From assembly GCF_003490935.1 (NCBI RefSeq), contig NZ_QQGD01000003.1:124001-188000 (forward strand): a DNA stretch of 64,000 bases, in the 5' to 3' direction. Source of the DNA: Haemophilus haemolyticus_M (GTDB lineage Bacteria > Pseudomonadota > Gammaproteobacteria > Enterobacterales > Pasteurellaceae). Each line of letters starts with the position of its first letter. Position 1 is the first letter of the stretch. Positions 46,551 through 56,003 of this stretch are shown here, piece after piece. The position numbers were made by a program, and so were the translations under genes. The notes beneath the pieces were generated by a model that worked only from the letters and a program-made list of their open reading frames with translations, was not told the origin of the DNA and did not search any database.

Positions 46551-48026
46551 TTATTTAACCTGATTAATCAAAAATTGTGTTAATAGAGAAACAGGGCGGC
46601 CAGTTGCGCCTTTATTTGCGCCTTGTAGCCAAGCTGTACCTGCAATGTCTAAATGTGCCCAGCGATATTTTTTCGTGAAATTAGACAAAAATGCACCAGC
46701 AGTAATTGCGCCGCCCCAGCGTCCGCCAATGTTGGCAAGATCGGCGAAAGGTGATTTAAGTTGCTCTTGATATTCTTCGCTTAATGGTAAAAGCCACGCT
46801 TTGTCTGTGGTTTCTGTTGCTGCGTAGAGTAGTGCATTGGCAAGATCGTTATCTGTAGAAACTAAGCCGCTATTGTGTTGTCCAAGCGCAACCACACAAG
46901 CACCCGTCAAGGTGGCAACATCAATTACAAGCTCTGGTTCAAAACGTTCAACATAAGTAAGGGCATCACAAAGGACTAAGCGACCTTCTGCATCGGTATT
47001 CAGCACTTCTACGGTTAAACCGTTCATGGTGGTGAGAATATCGCCAGGGCGATAAGCATTACCATCTGGCAGATTTTCACAACCAGCTAAAATACCAATA
47101 ACGTTTAATGGCAAGTTCAACTCTGCAATGGCTTTCATTGTGCCGAAGACAGAAGCAGCACCACACATGTCATATTTCATTTCATCCATGTCAGCGGCAG
47201 GTTTAAGTGAAATACCGCCTGCATCAAAGGTTAATCCTTTGCCTACAAGTACAATTGGTTTGGCGTTTTTATCTGGTGCATTATTGAATGTCAAAATAGA
47301 CATATAAGCACGGTTTTCAGAGCCTTTTGAGACAGCAAGATAAGCGTTCATTCCAAGTTTTGACATTTCTTCTTCATCCACAACTTTCAATGAAAGTGCG
47401 GTAGAATTTTCTGCTAAATTTTTTGCTTGTTCAGCAAGATAAGCAGGATTACAAATATTTGGTGGCATATTTGCGATGTCGCGTGCGGCTTTTATACCTG
47501 AGCTAATCGCATTGGCGTGAGAAATAGCTTGTTGTGCTTGATCACAATCCGTATTGAAGATGAAAGATTCTAAAACAGAGGTTTCTGCTTTTTGAGATTT
47601 GAAATGATCAAATTGATAATTGGTGTGTTCAATCGTTTCAATGGCAAAGCGAATATTCCAGTAAAGATCACGATTTTTTAATTCAATTTCAGTTAAATAA
47701 GAAATGACTTCACGCGTGTTGGTTTCTTTTAGCGTTTTTAATACAGCTTGGATGATTTGTTTATATTGACGCTCCGTGAGTTCTCCTTTTTTACCACAGC
47801 CAACGATTAATATGCGTTTAGCAGATAAACCTTGAAGATCTCGAAGTAAAATAGTTTGGGCTAATTTGCCAGTTAGCTCACCTGATTTCACTAAGTCGTT
47901 TAAATAGCCTTGGGTTAATTGATCGATTTCATGGAAACTTTTTGAAAATTCATTGTTCTCATATACGCCTAAAACAATGCAATCACTGGCTTGAGAAAGT
48001 GCGGTGTTTTTTGCTTGATATTTCAT
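46551..48026 (-). CDS. pepA: Leucyl aminopeptidase A
   Basis: M17 metallo-aminopeptidase of the cytoplasm; in E. coli also a DNA-binding factor for XerCD and carAB. 491 residues. Metal/active-site segments: LVGKGLTFDAGGISLKPAADMDEMKYDMCGAA, the M17 signature NTDAEGRLVL near 344, and RWGGAITAGAFL. Uptake sequences near 47393 and 47997 lie at the ends of the gene. Divergent from lptF. Confidence 0.95.
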   Translation of the reverse strand: MKYQAKNTALSQASDCIVLGVYENNEFSKSFHEIDQLTQGYLNDLVKSGELTGKLAQTILLRDLQGLSAKRILIVGCGKKGELTERQYKQIIQAVLKTLKETNTREVISYLTEIELKNRDLYWNIRFAIETIEHTNYQFDHFKSQKAETSVLESFIFNTDCDQAQQAISHANAISSGIKAARDIANMPPNICNPAYLAEQAKNLAENSTALSLKVVDEEEMSKLGMNAYLAVSKGSENRAYMSILTFNNAPDKNAKPIVLVGKGLTFDAGGISLKPAADMDEMKYDMCGAASVFGTMKAIAELNLPLNVIGILAGCENLPDGNAYRPGDILTTMNGLTVEVLNTDAEGRLVLCDALTYVERFEPELVIDVATLTGACVVALGQHNSGLVSTDNDLANALLYAATETTDKAWLLPLSEEYQEQLKSPFADLANIGGRWGGAITAGAFLSNFTKKYRWAHLDIAGTAWLQGANKGATGRPVSLLTQFLINQVK

Positions 48027-48133
48027 TTGATGTCCTTAAATTTCTGTTTAATTCAGCGAAAATAAGGTATCATACGCGACCGATTTTATCCAGTTTTCCT
48101 CCGTTTTAGATTTAGAAAAACAAACGAAATAAG

Positions 48134-49228
48134 ATGATTTTAATTCGATATTTAACGAAAGAAGTATTTAAGAGCCAAGTCGCTATTTTGTTCATTTTAT
48201 TGCTGATATTTTTCTCTCAGCAGTTAGTGCGCGTACTTGGATCTGCGGCTAATGGTAAAGTGCCAGCTGATTTGGTATTTTCCTTGCTTGGGCTAGGTAT
48301 GCCTGCTATGGCGCAATTAATGTTGCCATTATGTTTGTTTATTGCGATTTTACTCACTTTTGGTCGTCTTTACGCTGAAAGTGAAATAACGGTGATGCGT
48401 GCTTGTGGTGTTGGGCAACGTGTTTTAGTGCGTGTGGCGTTAATACTTTCATTGATTACTGCGGGACTTGCTGCTTATAACGTCTTGTGGCTTTCGCCTT
48501 GGTCAATTCAAAAACAAGCTGCAATTGTGGAAGATGCCAAAGCGAATCCAACAATGGGGGCGCTTGCTTCTGGTCAGTTTATAGCAACGAATAACAACAA
48601 TTTTGTGTTATTTATTGATAGTATTAAGGGAAATCAAATTAATGACGTGTATTTGTTCCAAACTGCGCCAAAAGGACAAACGAAACCATCAGTTGTGACT
48701 GCTGAAAAAGGCGAATTAAAAGCGTTGCCAAATGGAGATCAAATTCTGAATTTACAAAATACGCAACGAGTTGAAGGCACGTCTGTTTTGCCAGATTTTC
48801 GCATTACGCATTTTGATGAATATCAAGTCTATTTGGGACATCAGGAAACAGAAAATACGAATGATGAAGTAGCGGAATTAACGTTATCGCAACTTATCGG
48901 TTTAGATTCTCCTTCGGCGAAATCTGAATTGCATTGGCGTATTACATTAATCCTAGCGGTTCCACTCATGGCGTTAATTGCTGTGCCATTAAGTCGTGTA
49001 AATCCTCGACAAGGTAGATTTGCCAAAATTTTACCCGCACTTTTACTCTATTTAATTTATTTTTTATTACAAAGTTCCTTTAAATCTGCGGGGGCAGCAG
49101 GAAAATTAGATGCTGCTATTTTTATGCCTCTTGTTAATATTGGCTTTTTGTTGCTTGGTATCGTGTTAAACGGCTGGGATAGCGCTGCGATGTATAAATT
49201 CCGCCATTTATTCAGTAGAAAAGGATAA
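48134..49228 (+). CDS. lptF: LPS export ABC transporter permease LptF
   Basis: One of two permeases of LptB2FG, which extracts lipooligosaccharide from the inner membrane. 364 residues: three N-terminal membrane helices (RYLTKEVFKSQVAILFILLLIFFSQQ; LMLPLCLFIAILLTFGRLYAESE), a periplasmic beta-jellyroll (~130-260), and three C-terminal helices (PLMALIAVPLSRVNPRQGRF). Followed after 5 bases by lptG. Confidence 0.94.
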   Translation: MILIRYLTKEVFKSQVAILFILLLIFFSQQLVRVLGSAANGKVPADLVFSLLGLGMPAMAQLMLPLCLFIAILLTFGRLYAESEITVMRACGVGQRVLVRVALILSLITAGLAAYNVLWLSPWSIQKQAAIVEDAKANPTMGALASGQFIATNNNNFVLFIDSIKGNQINDVYLFQTAPKGQTKPSVVTAEKGELKALPNGDQILNLQNTQRVEGTSVLPDFRITHFDEYQVYLGHQETENTNDEVAELTLSQLIGLDSPSAKSELHWRITLILAVPLMALIAVPLSRVNPRQGRFAKILPALLLYLIYFLLQSSFKSAGAAGKLDAAIFMPLVNIGFLLLGIVLNGWDSAAMYKFRHLFSRKG

Positions 49229-49233
49229 GCAAA

Positions 49234-50310
49234 ATGATGAATACCCTCGATCGTTATATTGGAAAAAGTATTCTTGGCTCAATTTTTGCCACTTTGCTTA
49301 CATTGGTTGGGCTCTCTGCCATTATTAAATTTGTGGAACAATTTCGTAGCGTAGGTAAAGGTACTTATGATATTTGGCAAGCGGTGGCTTTTACTGGCTT
49401 AACCATTCCAAAAGATATTGAAACTTTCTTTCCTATGGCAGCATTGCTTGGTGCGCTAATGGCTTTGGGCAACCTTGCGAGTCGAAGCGAACTCGTTGTG
49501 ATGCAAGCCGCCGGATTTTCTCGTTTTAAAATCGGTATGGCAGTGATGAAAACCGCATTACCGTTAGTTTTACTAACGATGGCGATTGGAGAGTGGGGGA
49601 TTCCGCAAACTGAACAGTTCGCACGTGATATGCGTGCTCGAGCGCTTTCTGGTGGTTCAATGCTTTCCATGAAAAATGGGGTTTGGGCAAAAGATGGTAA
49701 TAATTTTGTGTTTGTTCGACGTGTTACTGATGACGCAAAATTAAACGATATTTATATTTATACCTTTGATCAGAATCGTAATTTGACGGAGTTGAAACAT
49801 GCTAACCAAGCAAGTTATTCGCAAGATGAAAGTAAATGGACTTTACGTCAAGTGAACCATTCTATGATTAGCAAAGATGAAATCACGACAAGTAATCGCT
49901 TATCGGAAAAATGGGAAACAAATTTAACGCCAGATAAATTAGGCGCTGTTTCTTTACGACCAACATCACTGTCTATTTCAGGTTTGTATAATTACATTTC
50001 ATTTTTACGTGAAACAGGTCAGGATGTTAGTCGCTTTGAGCTCACATTCTGGCGGAAAGTTTTTCAACCAGTGTCTGTTGGCGTAATGATGTTATTGGCG
50101 TTATCGTTTATTTTTGGATCGCTACGCAGTGTGACCGCGGGAGCTAGAATTGTAACGGGCATCTGTTTTGGCTTTTTGTTCTATGTAGTAAATGAAATCT
50201 TCGGGCAAATGAGCGTTGTTTATAACATGCCTGCTGTTTTCGGTGCGCTAATGCCAAGTTTGCTATTTATTGTGATGATTTGGTGTCTGCTGAGTCGGAA
50301 ACGGGATTAA
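49234..50310 (+). CDS. lptG: LPS export ABC transporter permease LptG
   Basis: Partner of LptF. 358 residues with the same 3 + periplasmic domain + 3 membrane-helix plan: LDRYIGKSILGSIFATLLTLVGLSAIIKFVEQ, ETFFPMAALLGALMALGNLASRSELVVMQAAGFS, and a C-terminal VFQPVSVGVMMLLALSFIFGSLRSVTAGARI. LptF-LptG spacing shows cotranscription. Confidence 0.95.
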   Translation: MMNTLDRYIGKSILGSIFATLLTLVGLSAIIKFVEQFRSVGKGTYDIWQAVAFTGLTIPKDIETFFPMAALLGALMALGNLASRSELVVMQAAGFSRFKIGMAVMKTALPLVLLTMAIGEWGIPQTEQFARDMRARALSGGSMLSMKNGVWAKDGNNFVFVRRVTDDAKLNDIYIYTFDQNRNLTELKHANQASYSQDESKWTLRQVNHSMISKDEITTSNRLSEKWETNLTPDKLGAVSLRPTSLSISGLYNYISFLRETGQDVSRFELTFWRKVFQPVSVGVMMLLALSFIFGSLRSVTAGARIVTGICFGFLFYVVNEIFGQMSVVYNMPAVFGALMPSLLFIVMIWCLLSRKRD

Positions 50311-50375
50311 TCCAGATTGTTTAAATAATTGCGTGTTCAGAAATGGCACGCAATATTTTTATGTGTAGTTTTTAA

Positions 50376-51239
50376 ATGGAAGAAGTTAAAAAATCAATGA
50401 AAATTGGCTTAGTATTAGAAGGTGGGGCGATGCGAGGCATGTACACGGCGGGTGTACTAGATACCTTCTTAGATAAAGATTTTTGGGTTGATGGTATCAT
50501 TTCTGTTTCTGCAGGTGCATTGTTTGGGGTTAATTATCCTTCTCGGCAAAAAGGGCGGGCAATTCGTTATAACAAGAAATTTATATCAGATAATCGTTAT
50601 ATCAGTTTTAAAAGTTTGGTGAGTACGGGCAATATCGTGAATAAAGATTTTGCTTTTTATGAAGTACCTTTCAAATATGATGTGTTTGATAATAAAACGT
50701 TTAAAGAATCAGATATCGATTTTTATGTGGCTGTGACTAATTTACAAACCGCCCAAGCGGAATATGTCAAATTAATAGATCCTTTGGCGCAAATGGAGGT
50801 GCTGCGAGCCACTTCCGCTATGCCTTATGTTTCTCGTCCGGTTGAGATAGATGGTATTCCTTATTTGGATGGTGCCATTGCGGATTCTATTCCTGTCGAA
50901 CAAATGCAGAAGTTAGGGTACGATAAAATCATTGTCATTCTTACCCGCACTTTAGATTATAGAAAATCTAAGCCAATGACTTGGGTTGCTAAATGGTTTT
51001 ATCGACGTTATCCACATTTTGCAGATGCCGTAAATCAGCGTTATGCCATGTATAATCGACAAGTTGAAAATGTGATTAAGCTAGCAGAAAAAGGCGATAT
51101 TTTCGTTATTCGACCTTCTGTTGATTTGAAGATTAAGCGCATTGAAAAAGATCCGAATAAATTGCAGGCAATGTATGAACTTGGTATGAAAGATATGCAA
51201 TTACAGTGGAAAAATTTATTGGATTATTTAAATCGATAA
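50376..51239 (+). CDS. Patatin-like phospholipase family protein (YjjU-like)
   Basis: 287 residues, or 280 if the start is the ATG at 50397 (MKIGLVLEGG). Oxyanion-hole motif EGGAMRGMYTAGVLD near 16-30; nucleophile elbow reads SVSAGA near 44-49 where the family usually has G-x-S-x-G; the catalytic Asp is in YLDGAIADSIPV near 165-176. The two catalytic residues are present but the first glycine of the elbow is replaced by Ser. Substrate unknown; E. coli relatives are YjjU and RssA. Confidence 0.85.
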   Translation: MEEVKKSMKIGLVLEGGAMRGMYTAGVLDTFLDKDFWVDGIISVSAGALFGVNYPSRQKGRAIRYNKKFISDNRYISFKSLVSTGNIVNKDFAFYEVPFKYDVFDNKTFKESDIDFYVAVTNLQTAQAEYVKLIDPLAQMEVLRATSAMPYVSRPVEIDGIPYLDGAIADSIPVEQMQKLGYDKIIVILTRTLDYRKSKPMTWVAKWFYRRYPHFADAVNQRYAMYNRQVENVIKLAEKGDIFVIRPSVDLKIKRIEKDPNKLQAMYELGMKDMQLQWKNLLDYLNR

Positions 51240-51240
51240 T

Positions 51241-51282
51241 AAAAAATGGATTAAACCTTTTACCGTTTAATCCATTTTTTAT
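51241..51282. terminator. Bidirectional terminator between the patatin-like gene and letB
   Basis: AAAAATGGATTAAAC pairs with GTTTAATCCATTTTT; both strands show T-runs after the stem. It ends exactly at the letB stop. Confidence 0.88.
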
Positions 51283-53925
51283 TTATTGTGGTAACGCGCC
51301 GCTTCCCCAAGTTTTTACTTCTTCAGGGCGTTTTATTTGAAGTAAGAAACGTTTGTTTGGCTGCGCCTGTGGTTGAATTTCTTTTTCTGCTGGTGTAGAG
51401 AAAGAAATACCACCTTTTAGCAACTGTTGAACACTTCCTGTATTAAATGCCGCACCTTTCCAGCCTAAAGTAAAGTCATAGCCTGATGCAATCCAAAACT
51501 CTGTATTTTGTCGAACAAGATGACTATATTTCGGCATGATTGCGATATGAACTAAGACGCGATCACCAAGACTGTTAAGCTCAAATTTTTTCACGGTACC
51601 CACTTCTACGCCTCGATAAAGAATTGGTGATCCTTCACTTAAATTCATTGCATCGCGTGTTTCTAAAATAAATGGCGTACCATTACTAAATTTATTACGT
51701 TGTGGAGCTGTTTGAGCTAAATTGAATTGTGTTTTTGGTTTACCATTCCCAACTTCAATATCGATATAAGGCTGTAATAAGCTATCAAGGTTATCTATTC
51801 CACTGGCTGAAATTTGTGGTGAGATAATCGTAAAGTTAGAACCTTCTTTTGCAATCATATTCATATAATTCGGGTTTATTAATGCTTTTGCAGTGATGCG
51901 TTTAGATTTTGCATCAAGCTGAATACTGTCAATCTGCCCCATATCTAACCCCAAATAGCGCAGACTCATCCCTTTGCTCAGATTGGTTGCATCATCTGCC
52001 GTTAAGGTGATTGCAAGTCCGATGGATTTGGCATAACTTTCATTTGCGTAAAGTGTTCGATTATTGCCCGAACCACTATTATCAAAGCTAATCGCACCTT
52101 TTAACGAACGCGCAAGTGGCGTTGCTTGAATGCTAATTCCTTTAGGTGTGATATCAATTTTTGCCGCACTTTCTACCCAAAAACGGCTTTTATCGGTCAA
52201 CAAATGTTGATAGGAGGGATAAATATAAACCTCTACATCAAAGCTATTAGTTTTAGGTTTGATATTTAAAATTTTTCCCACTTCAAATTGGCGATATAGT
52301 ACGAGAGAACCTTTATCAATGCTTGGTAACGTTTGGGTGTGTAAGGTTATCGTTGGCGTAAGAATATTTCCTATAATCCCATGTTCAGCATTGCTAATAT
52401 TTTGATAAAGCGGATAGCTATCTTTAGCTTTTCCTTGACCTTGTTTCGTTAATACCCGTACGCCACCTTGCAACCATTTTTCTGGTGTTGCTGATTCAAA
52501 ACGCAATCCGTCTAGTCCAACGCTGATATCAAAGTTGGTTGCTGCGACAAATTGTGTATTTTCGTGAATTAAATTGCGATATTCGGATGCAATTGCTGCC
52601 TTAAATTGCACACCATTTACGTCGACTTTTTGTGAAACAATTTGTCCGATTGGCATGTTGTTATAAAACACATTTTGACCTTCACTTACACCGTAATTTT
52701 CTGGTGCGGTGAGTGTTAAAACTAATGTATTAGGTGCATTGAGTAATAATTCATTTTCTTTAATGACATCAAATTGGTGCTTAGTTTCACCATCTCCAGC
52801 AATGACATCAAAATATTCGCCACGAAAGAATTTTTTTGGATCTGCTAAATTACCAAGATCCGTTTTTTTATTGCGAAGTACGATTTTGCTATTCGCTTTA
52901 AATAAAGAGGCTTGGTTTGGATCTATCAATAAACTGCCTTCTAAAATTTCATCGTTATTTTCAACCGCACTTATTTTAGAAAGAATCCCGATAGGATTAT
53001 CTTGAGAATAAACTTCGGTCTGTCCCGCAACGAGACCAGCAGATGCGGGGATATTTACATTGACTTCAATCCCACGTTTTGCGGCTTTTAAATTGGTATA
53101 GAGCGTGAAATGACTATTTTCATCTGCCTTTGGGCTGTCAGCTGGAGAGTCAAAAGAAACGGCACCTTGTACAACCGCATTTAAACTTTCTACATTTAGA
53201 TTTAGGCCCGACGGACTAATGTTAGCGTTAATGCCACTGATGTTCCAAAAACGTGAATCTTTTTTCACAAACTGTGCATAGGCTTTATCAATCACAACAT
53301 CTATTTGCACTTTATTGTCTTTATTAATGCGATAATCGTAAATTTTTCCTACAGGTAGTTTTTTAAAATAGACGGACGCACCGATAGAAATTGAGCCTAA
53401 ATCATCAGAAATTAAGTGAATCAATAAATCTCCAGGCGAAACTTGGGCAATGGGGCCTTGTTCTTCCGCAATAAATTCATCTTCGCGATCGCCATCACCC
53501 GGTTGAAGAGTGATGTAATTGCCTGATACGAGAGAATCTAAACCTGAAATTCCTGCAAGTGAAACATTTGGTTGAACAAGCCAGAATTTTGTATTTTCAC
53601 GCAAAATACTTGATGCTTCAGGATTGATATTGGCAACAACTTCCACTTTTTGCATGTTATCTGTGAAATTTACTTTTTTCACCACACCAATTTGTAATCC
53701 TTGGTAGCGAACTTGTGTTTTATCTGCAACGATACCAGAACCATTGGTAAAGGTAATCGTGATGCTTGTGCCACGTTCCTTAACAATTTGGAAGAATAAA
53801 ATTGCCCCAATACATAATGCAATAAAGGGAAGTAACCAAAATGGAGAAATACGACGAGTTTTTCGTACTGCCGCTGTCATTTCTGTATGTTGATCTTTCA
53901 TTGAAGAACTATTTTTCTCTGTCAT
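51283..53925 (-). CDS. letB: Intermembrane lipid transport protein LetB (seven MCE domains; formerly PqiB/YebT)
   Basis: 880 residues: N-terminal membrane anchor (~29-47, FWLLPFIALCIGAILFFQIV) and seven MCE repeats, each recognisable by an x-G-x-V-x-Y/F-...-G-x-I/V-turn: VRYQGLQIGVV, VYFKKLPVGKI, VYSQDNPIGIL, VFYNNMPIGQI, VLYRQFEVGKI, LRYLGLDMGQI and ILYRGVEVGTV. Seven repeats and ~880 residues match E. coli LetB (877), not PqiB (546, three MCE), although H. influenzae orthologues are often named PqiB. Forms a hydrophobic tunnel across the periplasm. Its start overlaps letA by 17 bases. Confidence 0.92.
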   Translation of the reverse strand: MTEKNSSSMKDQHTEMTAAVRKTRRISPFWLLPFIALCIGAILFFQIVKERGTSITITFTNGSGIVADKTQVRYQGLQIGVVKKVNFTDNMQKVEVVANINPEASSILRENTKFWLVQPNVSLAGISGLDSLVSGNYITLQPGDGDREDEFIAEEQGPIAQVSPGDLLIHLISDDLGSISIGASVYFKKLPVGKIYDYRINKDNKVQIDVVIDKAYAQFVKKDSRFWNISGINANISPSGLNLNVESLNAVVQGAVSFDSPADSPKADENSHFTLYTNLKAAKRGIEVNVNIPASAGLVAGQTEVYSQDNPIGILSKISAVENNDEILEGSLLIDPNQASLFKANSKIVLRNKKTDLGNLADPKKFFRGEYFDVIAGDGETKHQFDVIKENELLLNAPNTLVLTLTAPENYGVSEGQNVFYNNMPIGQIVSQKVDVNGVQFKAAIASEYRNLIHENTQFVAATNFDISVGLDGLRFESATPEKWLQGGVRVLTKQGQGKAKDSYPLYQNISNAEHGIIGNILTPTITLHTQTLPSIDKGSLVLYRQFEVGKILNIKPKTNSFDVEVYIYPSYQHLLTDKSRFWVESAAKIDITPKGISIQATPLARSLKGAISFDNSGSGNNRTLYANESYAKSIGLAITLTADDATNLSKGMSLRYLGLDMGQIDSIQLDAKSKRITAKALINPNYMNMIAKEGSNFTIISPQISASGIDNLDSLLQPYIDIEVGNGKPKTQFNLAQTAPQRNKFSNGTPFILETRDAMNLSEGSPILYRGVEVGTVKKFELNSLGDRVLVHIAIMPKYSHLVRQNTEFWIASGYDFTLGWKGAAFNTGSVQQLLKGGISFSTPAEKEIQPQAQPNKRFLLQIKRPEEVKTWGSGALPQ

Positions 53926-55159
53926 AAATTTTCCAAATTAATCGACTATCAAATTGTGAGGTTGAAATCATGCTGCAAAATACGGCAGCGCCGAAGTAAA
54001 ATGCGCCAGGACCAACGGTAAAATTAATAATTTCACCGCGAGTTACGAGCGACATCATTAAGGCTAACACAAATAAATCGAGCATCGACCAGCGCCCAAC
54101 GAAATGCACAATATGCAATAAACGTATTTGCCATTTTATAGAATGTCGCCATTTAAAATGAACACAACTTAGTAAATAAAGTAAAATTACAGCTTTACTG
54201 ATTGGGACAAAAATACTCGCAAAGAATACCACGAAAGCAACAAAATAACTGCCCATGTTAACAAAAGAAATCACACCAGATATTAATGTATCTTCAGAGA
54301 GCGAACCTGTTAAATAAATGCCTGATATGGGTAATAAATTTGCTGGGAAGAGCATAATAATCCCTGCAATTAAACTTGCCCAAGTGCGTTGTAACTTAAT
54401 ATTATCTGAAATATGAACAGGCGATAAACAGCGCGGACATCGTGGGTTGTTCTTCTTATCGTAATGAATCCCATTTTTTGAAAATGTATAGTTACAAGCA
54501 TCACATAATTCAATATTGTTTGCATCATAAGCTGCTTCATTTTCTGGATAAAACTCTTTCCACAATGCTTTAAGGTTTAATTTGATAAAAAGTAAGGTTG
54601 TCAAAAGTGCAGTGAAAATAAAGGGAATTAAATAAACATTAATTTCCAGTGTTGCATATTCACGCACTTTGAACATCGTCACGCCTAGCGCAATTAAATA
54701 AACATCAAACATCACCCAAGGTTTTATATAACCTAAAAAAAGCAAAACACTGCGAGGTTTAATATGCAAAATTTTTGCAATCCAGAGCATGATGACTAAA
54801 ATTGCAAAGGTAATTGGCATCACAACGGCACAGATAAACACCATAAAGGCAGTGTATTCATAGCCAGCTACTGACATTTTCCAAATACCTTCCCAAATAG
54901 ATGCGTCAATTTTGACACCTAATAGATGAAGACTTAATAGGGGATACCCCAAGGCAAATGGCATCAAAATAAGGATCGATAAAGCGACCATTGCACAACG
55001 ATGAACAGACCAACGCCCACCTGTCGCTAAATGATGATGGCAACGTGGACATTCAGCTTGTTCATCTTTATTTAATATTAAAGGTGTTTCTACGCTAGCA
55101 TCACATTCTTCGCATTTTATAATTTGAAATGATTTTGGTGTGAGGTTTGATTCTTGCAC
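53909..55159 (-). CDS. letA: Membrane partner LetA (PqiA/YebS family)
   Basis: 416 residues. Two zinc-ribbon modules, CEECDASVETPL...CPRCHHH (~16-42) and CDACNYTF...CPRCLSP (~222-246), each followed by four hydrophobic segments, the two-fold PqiA plan. Works with LetB in lipid trafficking. AATC-rich leader with no clear operator. Confidence 0.92.
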   Translation of the reverse strand: MQESNLTPKSFQIIKCEECDASVETPLILNKDEQAECPRCHHHLATGGRWSVHRCAMVALSILILMPFALGYPLLSLHLLGVKIDASIWEGIWKMSVAGYEYTAFMVFICAVVMPITFAILVIMLWIAKILHIKPRSVLLFLGYIKPWVMFDVYLIALGVTMFKVREYATLEINVYLIPFIFTALLTTLLFIKLNLKALWKEFYPENEAAYDANNIELCDACNYTFSKNGIHYDKKNNPRCPRCLSPVHISDNIKLQRTWASLIAGIIMLFPANLLPISGIYLTGSLSEDTLISGVISFVNMGSYFVAFVVFFASIFVPISKAVILLYLLSCVHFKWRHSIKWQIRLLHIVHFVGRWSMLDLFVLALMMSLVTRGEIINFTVGPGAFYFGAAVFCSMISTSQFDSRLIWKIYDREK

Positions 55160-55338
55160 GAAAGATTATCTTTTATTCGGTTGTTAAAAACGGGCCATTT
55201 TAGCCTTGTTTAAGTATATATGGGAAGTGAGCTTGACTATTTTTGTGTAAAATTTATTCACAATGTTTTGATTCATTGTAAATTTTGTAAAAAGTGCGAT
55301 AAACTAGGTCGGTTTATATTTACCCTAGGATAACTAAC

Positions 55339-55977
55339 ATGACTGATTCTCAATCTGGCGTTCAGACCACTGATGCGCAAGTAAATTCACAAAAACTAAC
55401 CAATACAAAAGATATTATTGCGTATTTGGCTGAAAAATTTCCTCTTTGCTTTATTTTAGAAGGCGAAGCAAAACCATTAAAAATTGGTCTGTTCCAAGAT
55501 TTAGCGGAAGCATTACAAGATGATGAGCGTGTAAGCAAAACTCAGTTGCGTCAGGCTCTTCGTCAATACACATCAAATTGGCGTTATTTACATGGTTGTC
55601 GCGAAGGCGCGGTGCGCGTAGATTTACAAGGTAATCCAGCCGGAGTATTAGAAGCGGAACATGTAACTCATGCAGCTCAACAGCTTGCAGATGCTAAAGC
55701 GCGTGTTGCTGAAAAACGTAAAGCCGAAGCTGCAGCGAAAAAAGCACAACAAAAACAACGCCCACGTAAACCTGCAAATAAAAATGCTAAACACTTCAAT
55801 AAGCCGTCACTAAGTGCGGTTGATTTTTCACAAATTTCTGTTGGTTCTGTGGTGAAAGTGAAAGCTGGTGATCATGCGAAAAAAGCAACAGTAGTGGAAG
55901 TGCTAAAAGATTCTGCACGTGTTGAACTTGAAAACGGTTTGGTTATGAGCGTAGCTGCAGATCGTTTATTTGCATAA
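55339..55977 (+). CDS. proQ: RNA chaperone ProQ
   Basis: FinO-domain RNA-binding protein that stabilises sRNAs and mRNA 3' ends. 212 residues: FinO-like domain ~22-120 (AYLAEKFPLCF...LRQALRQYTSNWRYLHGCREGAVRVDLQGNPAG), a Lys/Ala/Arg-rich linker ~120-160, and a C-terminal Tudor-like domain (SVVKVKAGDHAKKATVVEVLKD). Followed by prc after 26 bases, the same pairing as in E. coli. Uptake sequence near 55813. Confidence 0.95.
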   Translation: MTDSQSGVQTTDAQVNSQKLTNTKDIIAYLAEKFPLCFILEGEAKPLKIGLFQDLAEALQDDERVSKTQLRQALRQYTSNWRYLHGCREGAVRVDLQGNPAGVLEAEHVTHAAQQLADAKARVAEKRKAEAAAKKAQQKQRPRKPANKNAKHFNKPSLSAVDFSQISVGSVVKVKAGDHAKKATVVEVLKDSARVELENGLVMSVAADRLFA

Positions 55978-56003
55978 TGATTTAATTCTACTCGGGAAAG
56001 GTT

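Noticed and set aside
51283..53925. Naming the gene pqiB
   Set aside because: Seven MCE repeats and 880 residues fit LetB (YebT); PqiB has three repeats and about 546 residues.
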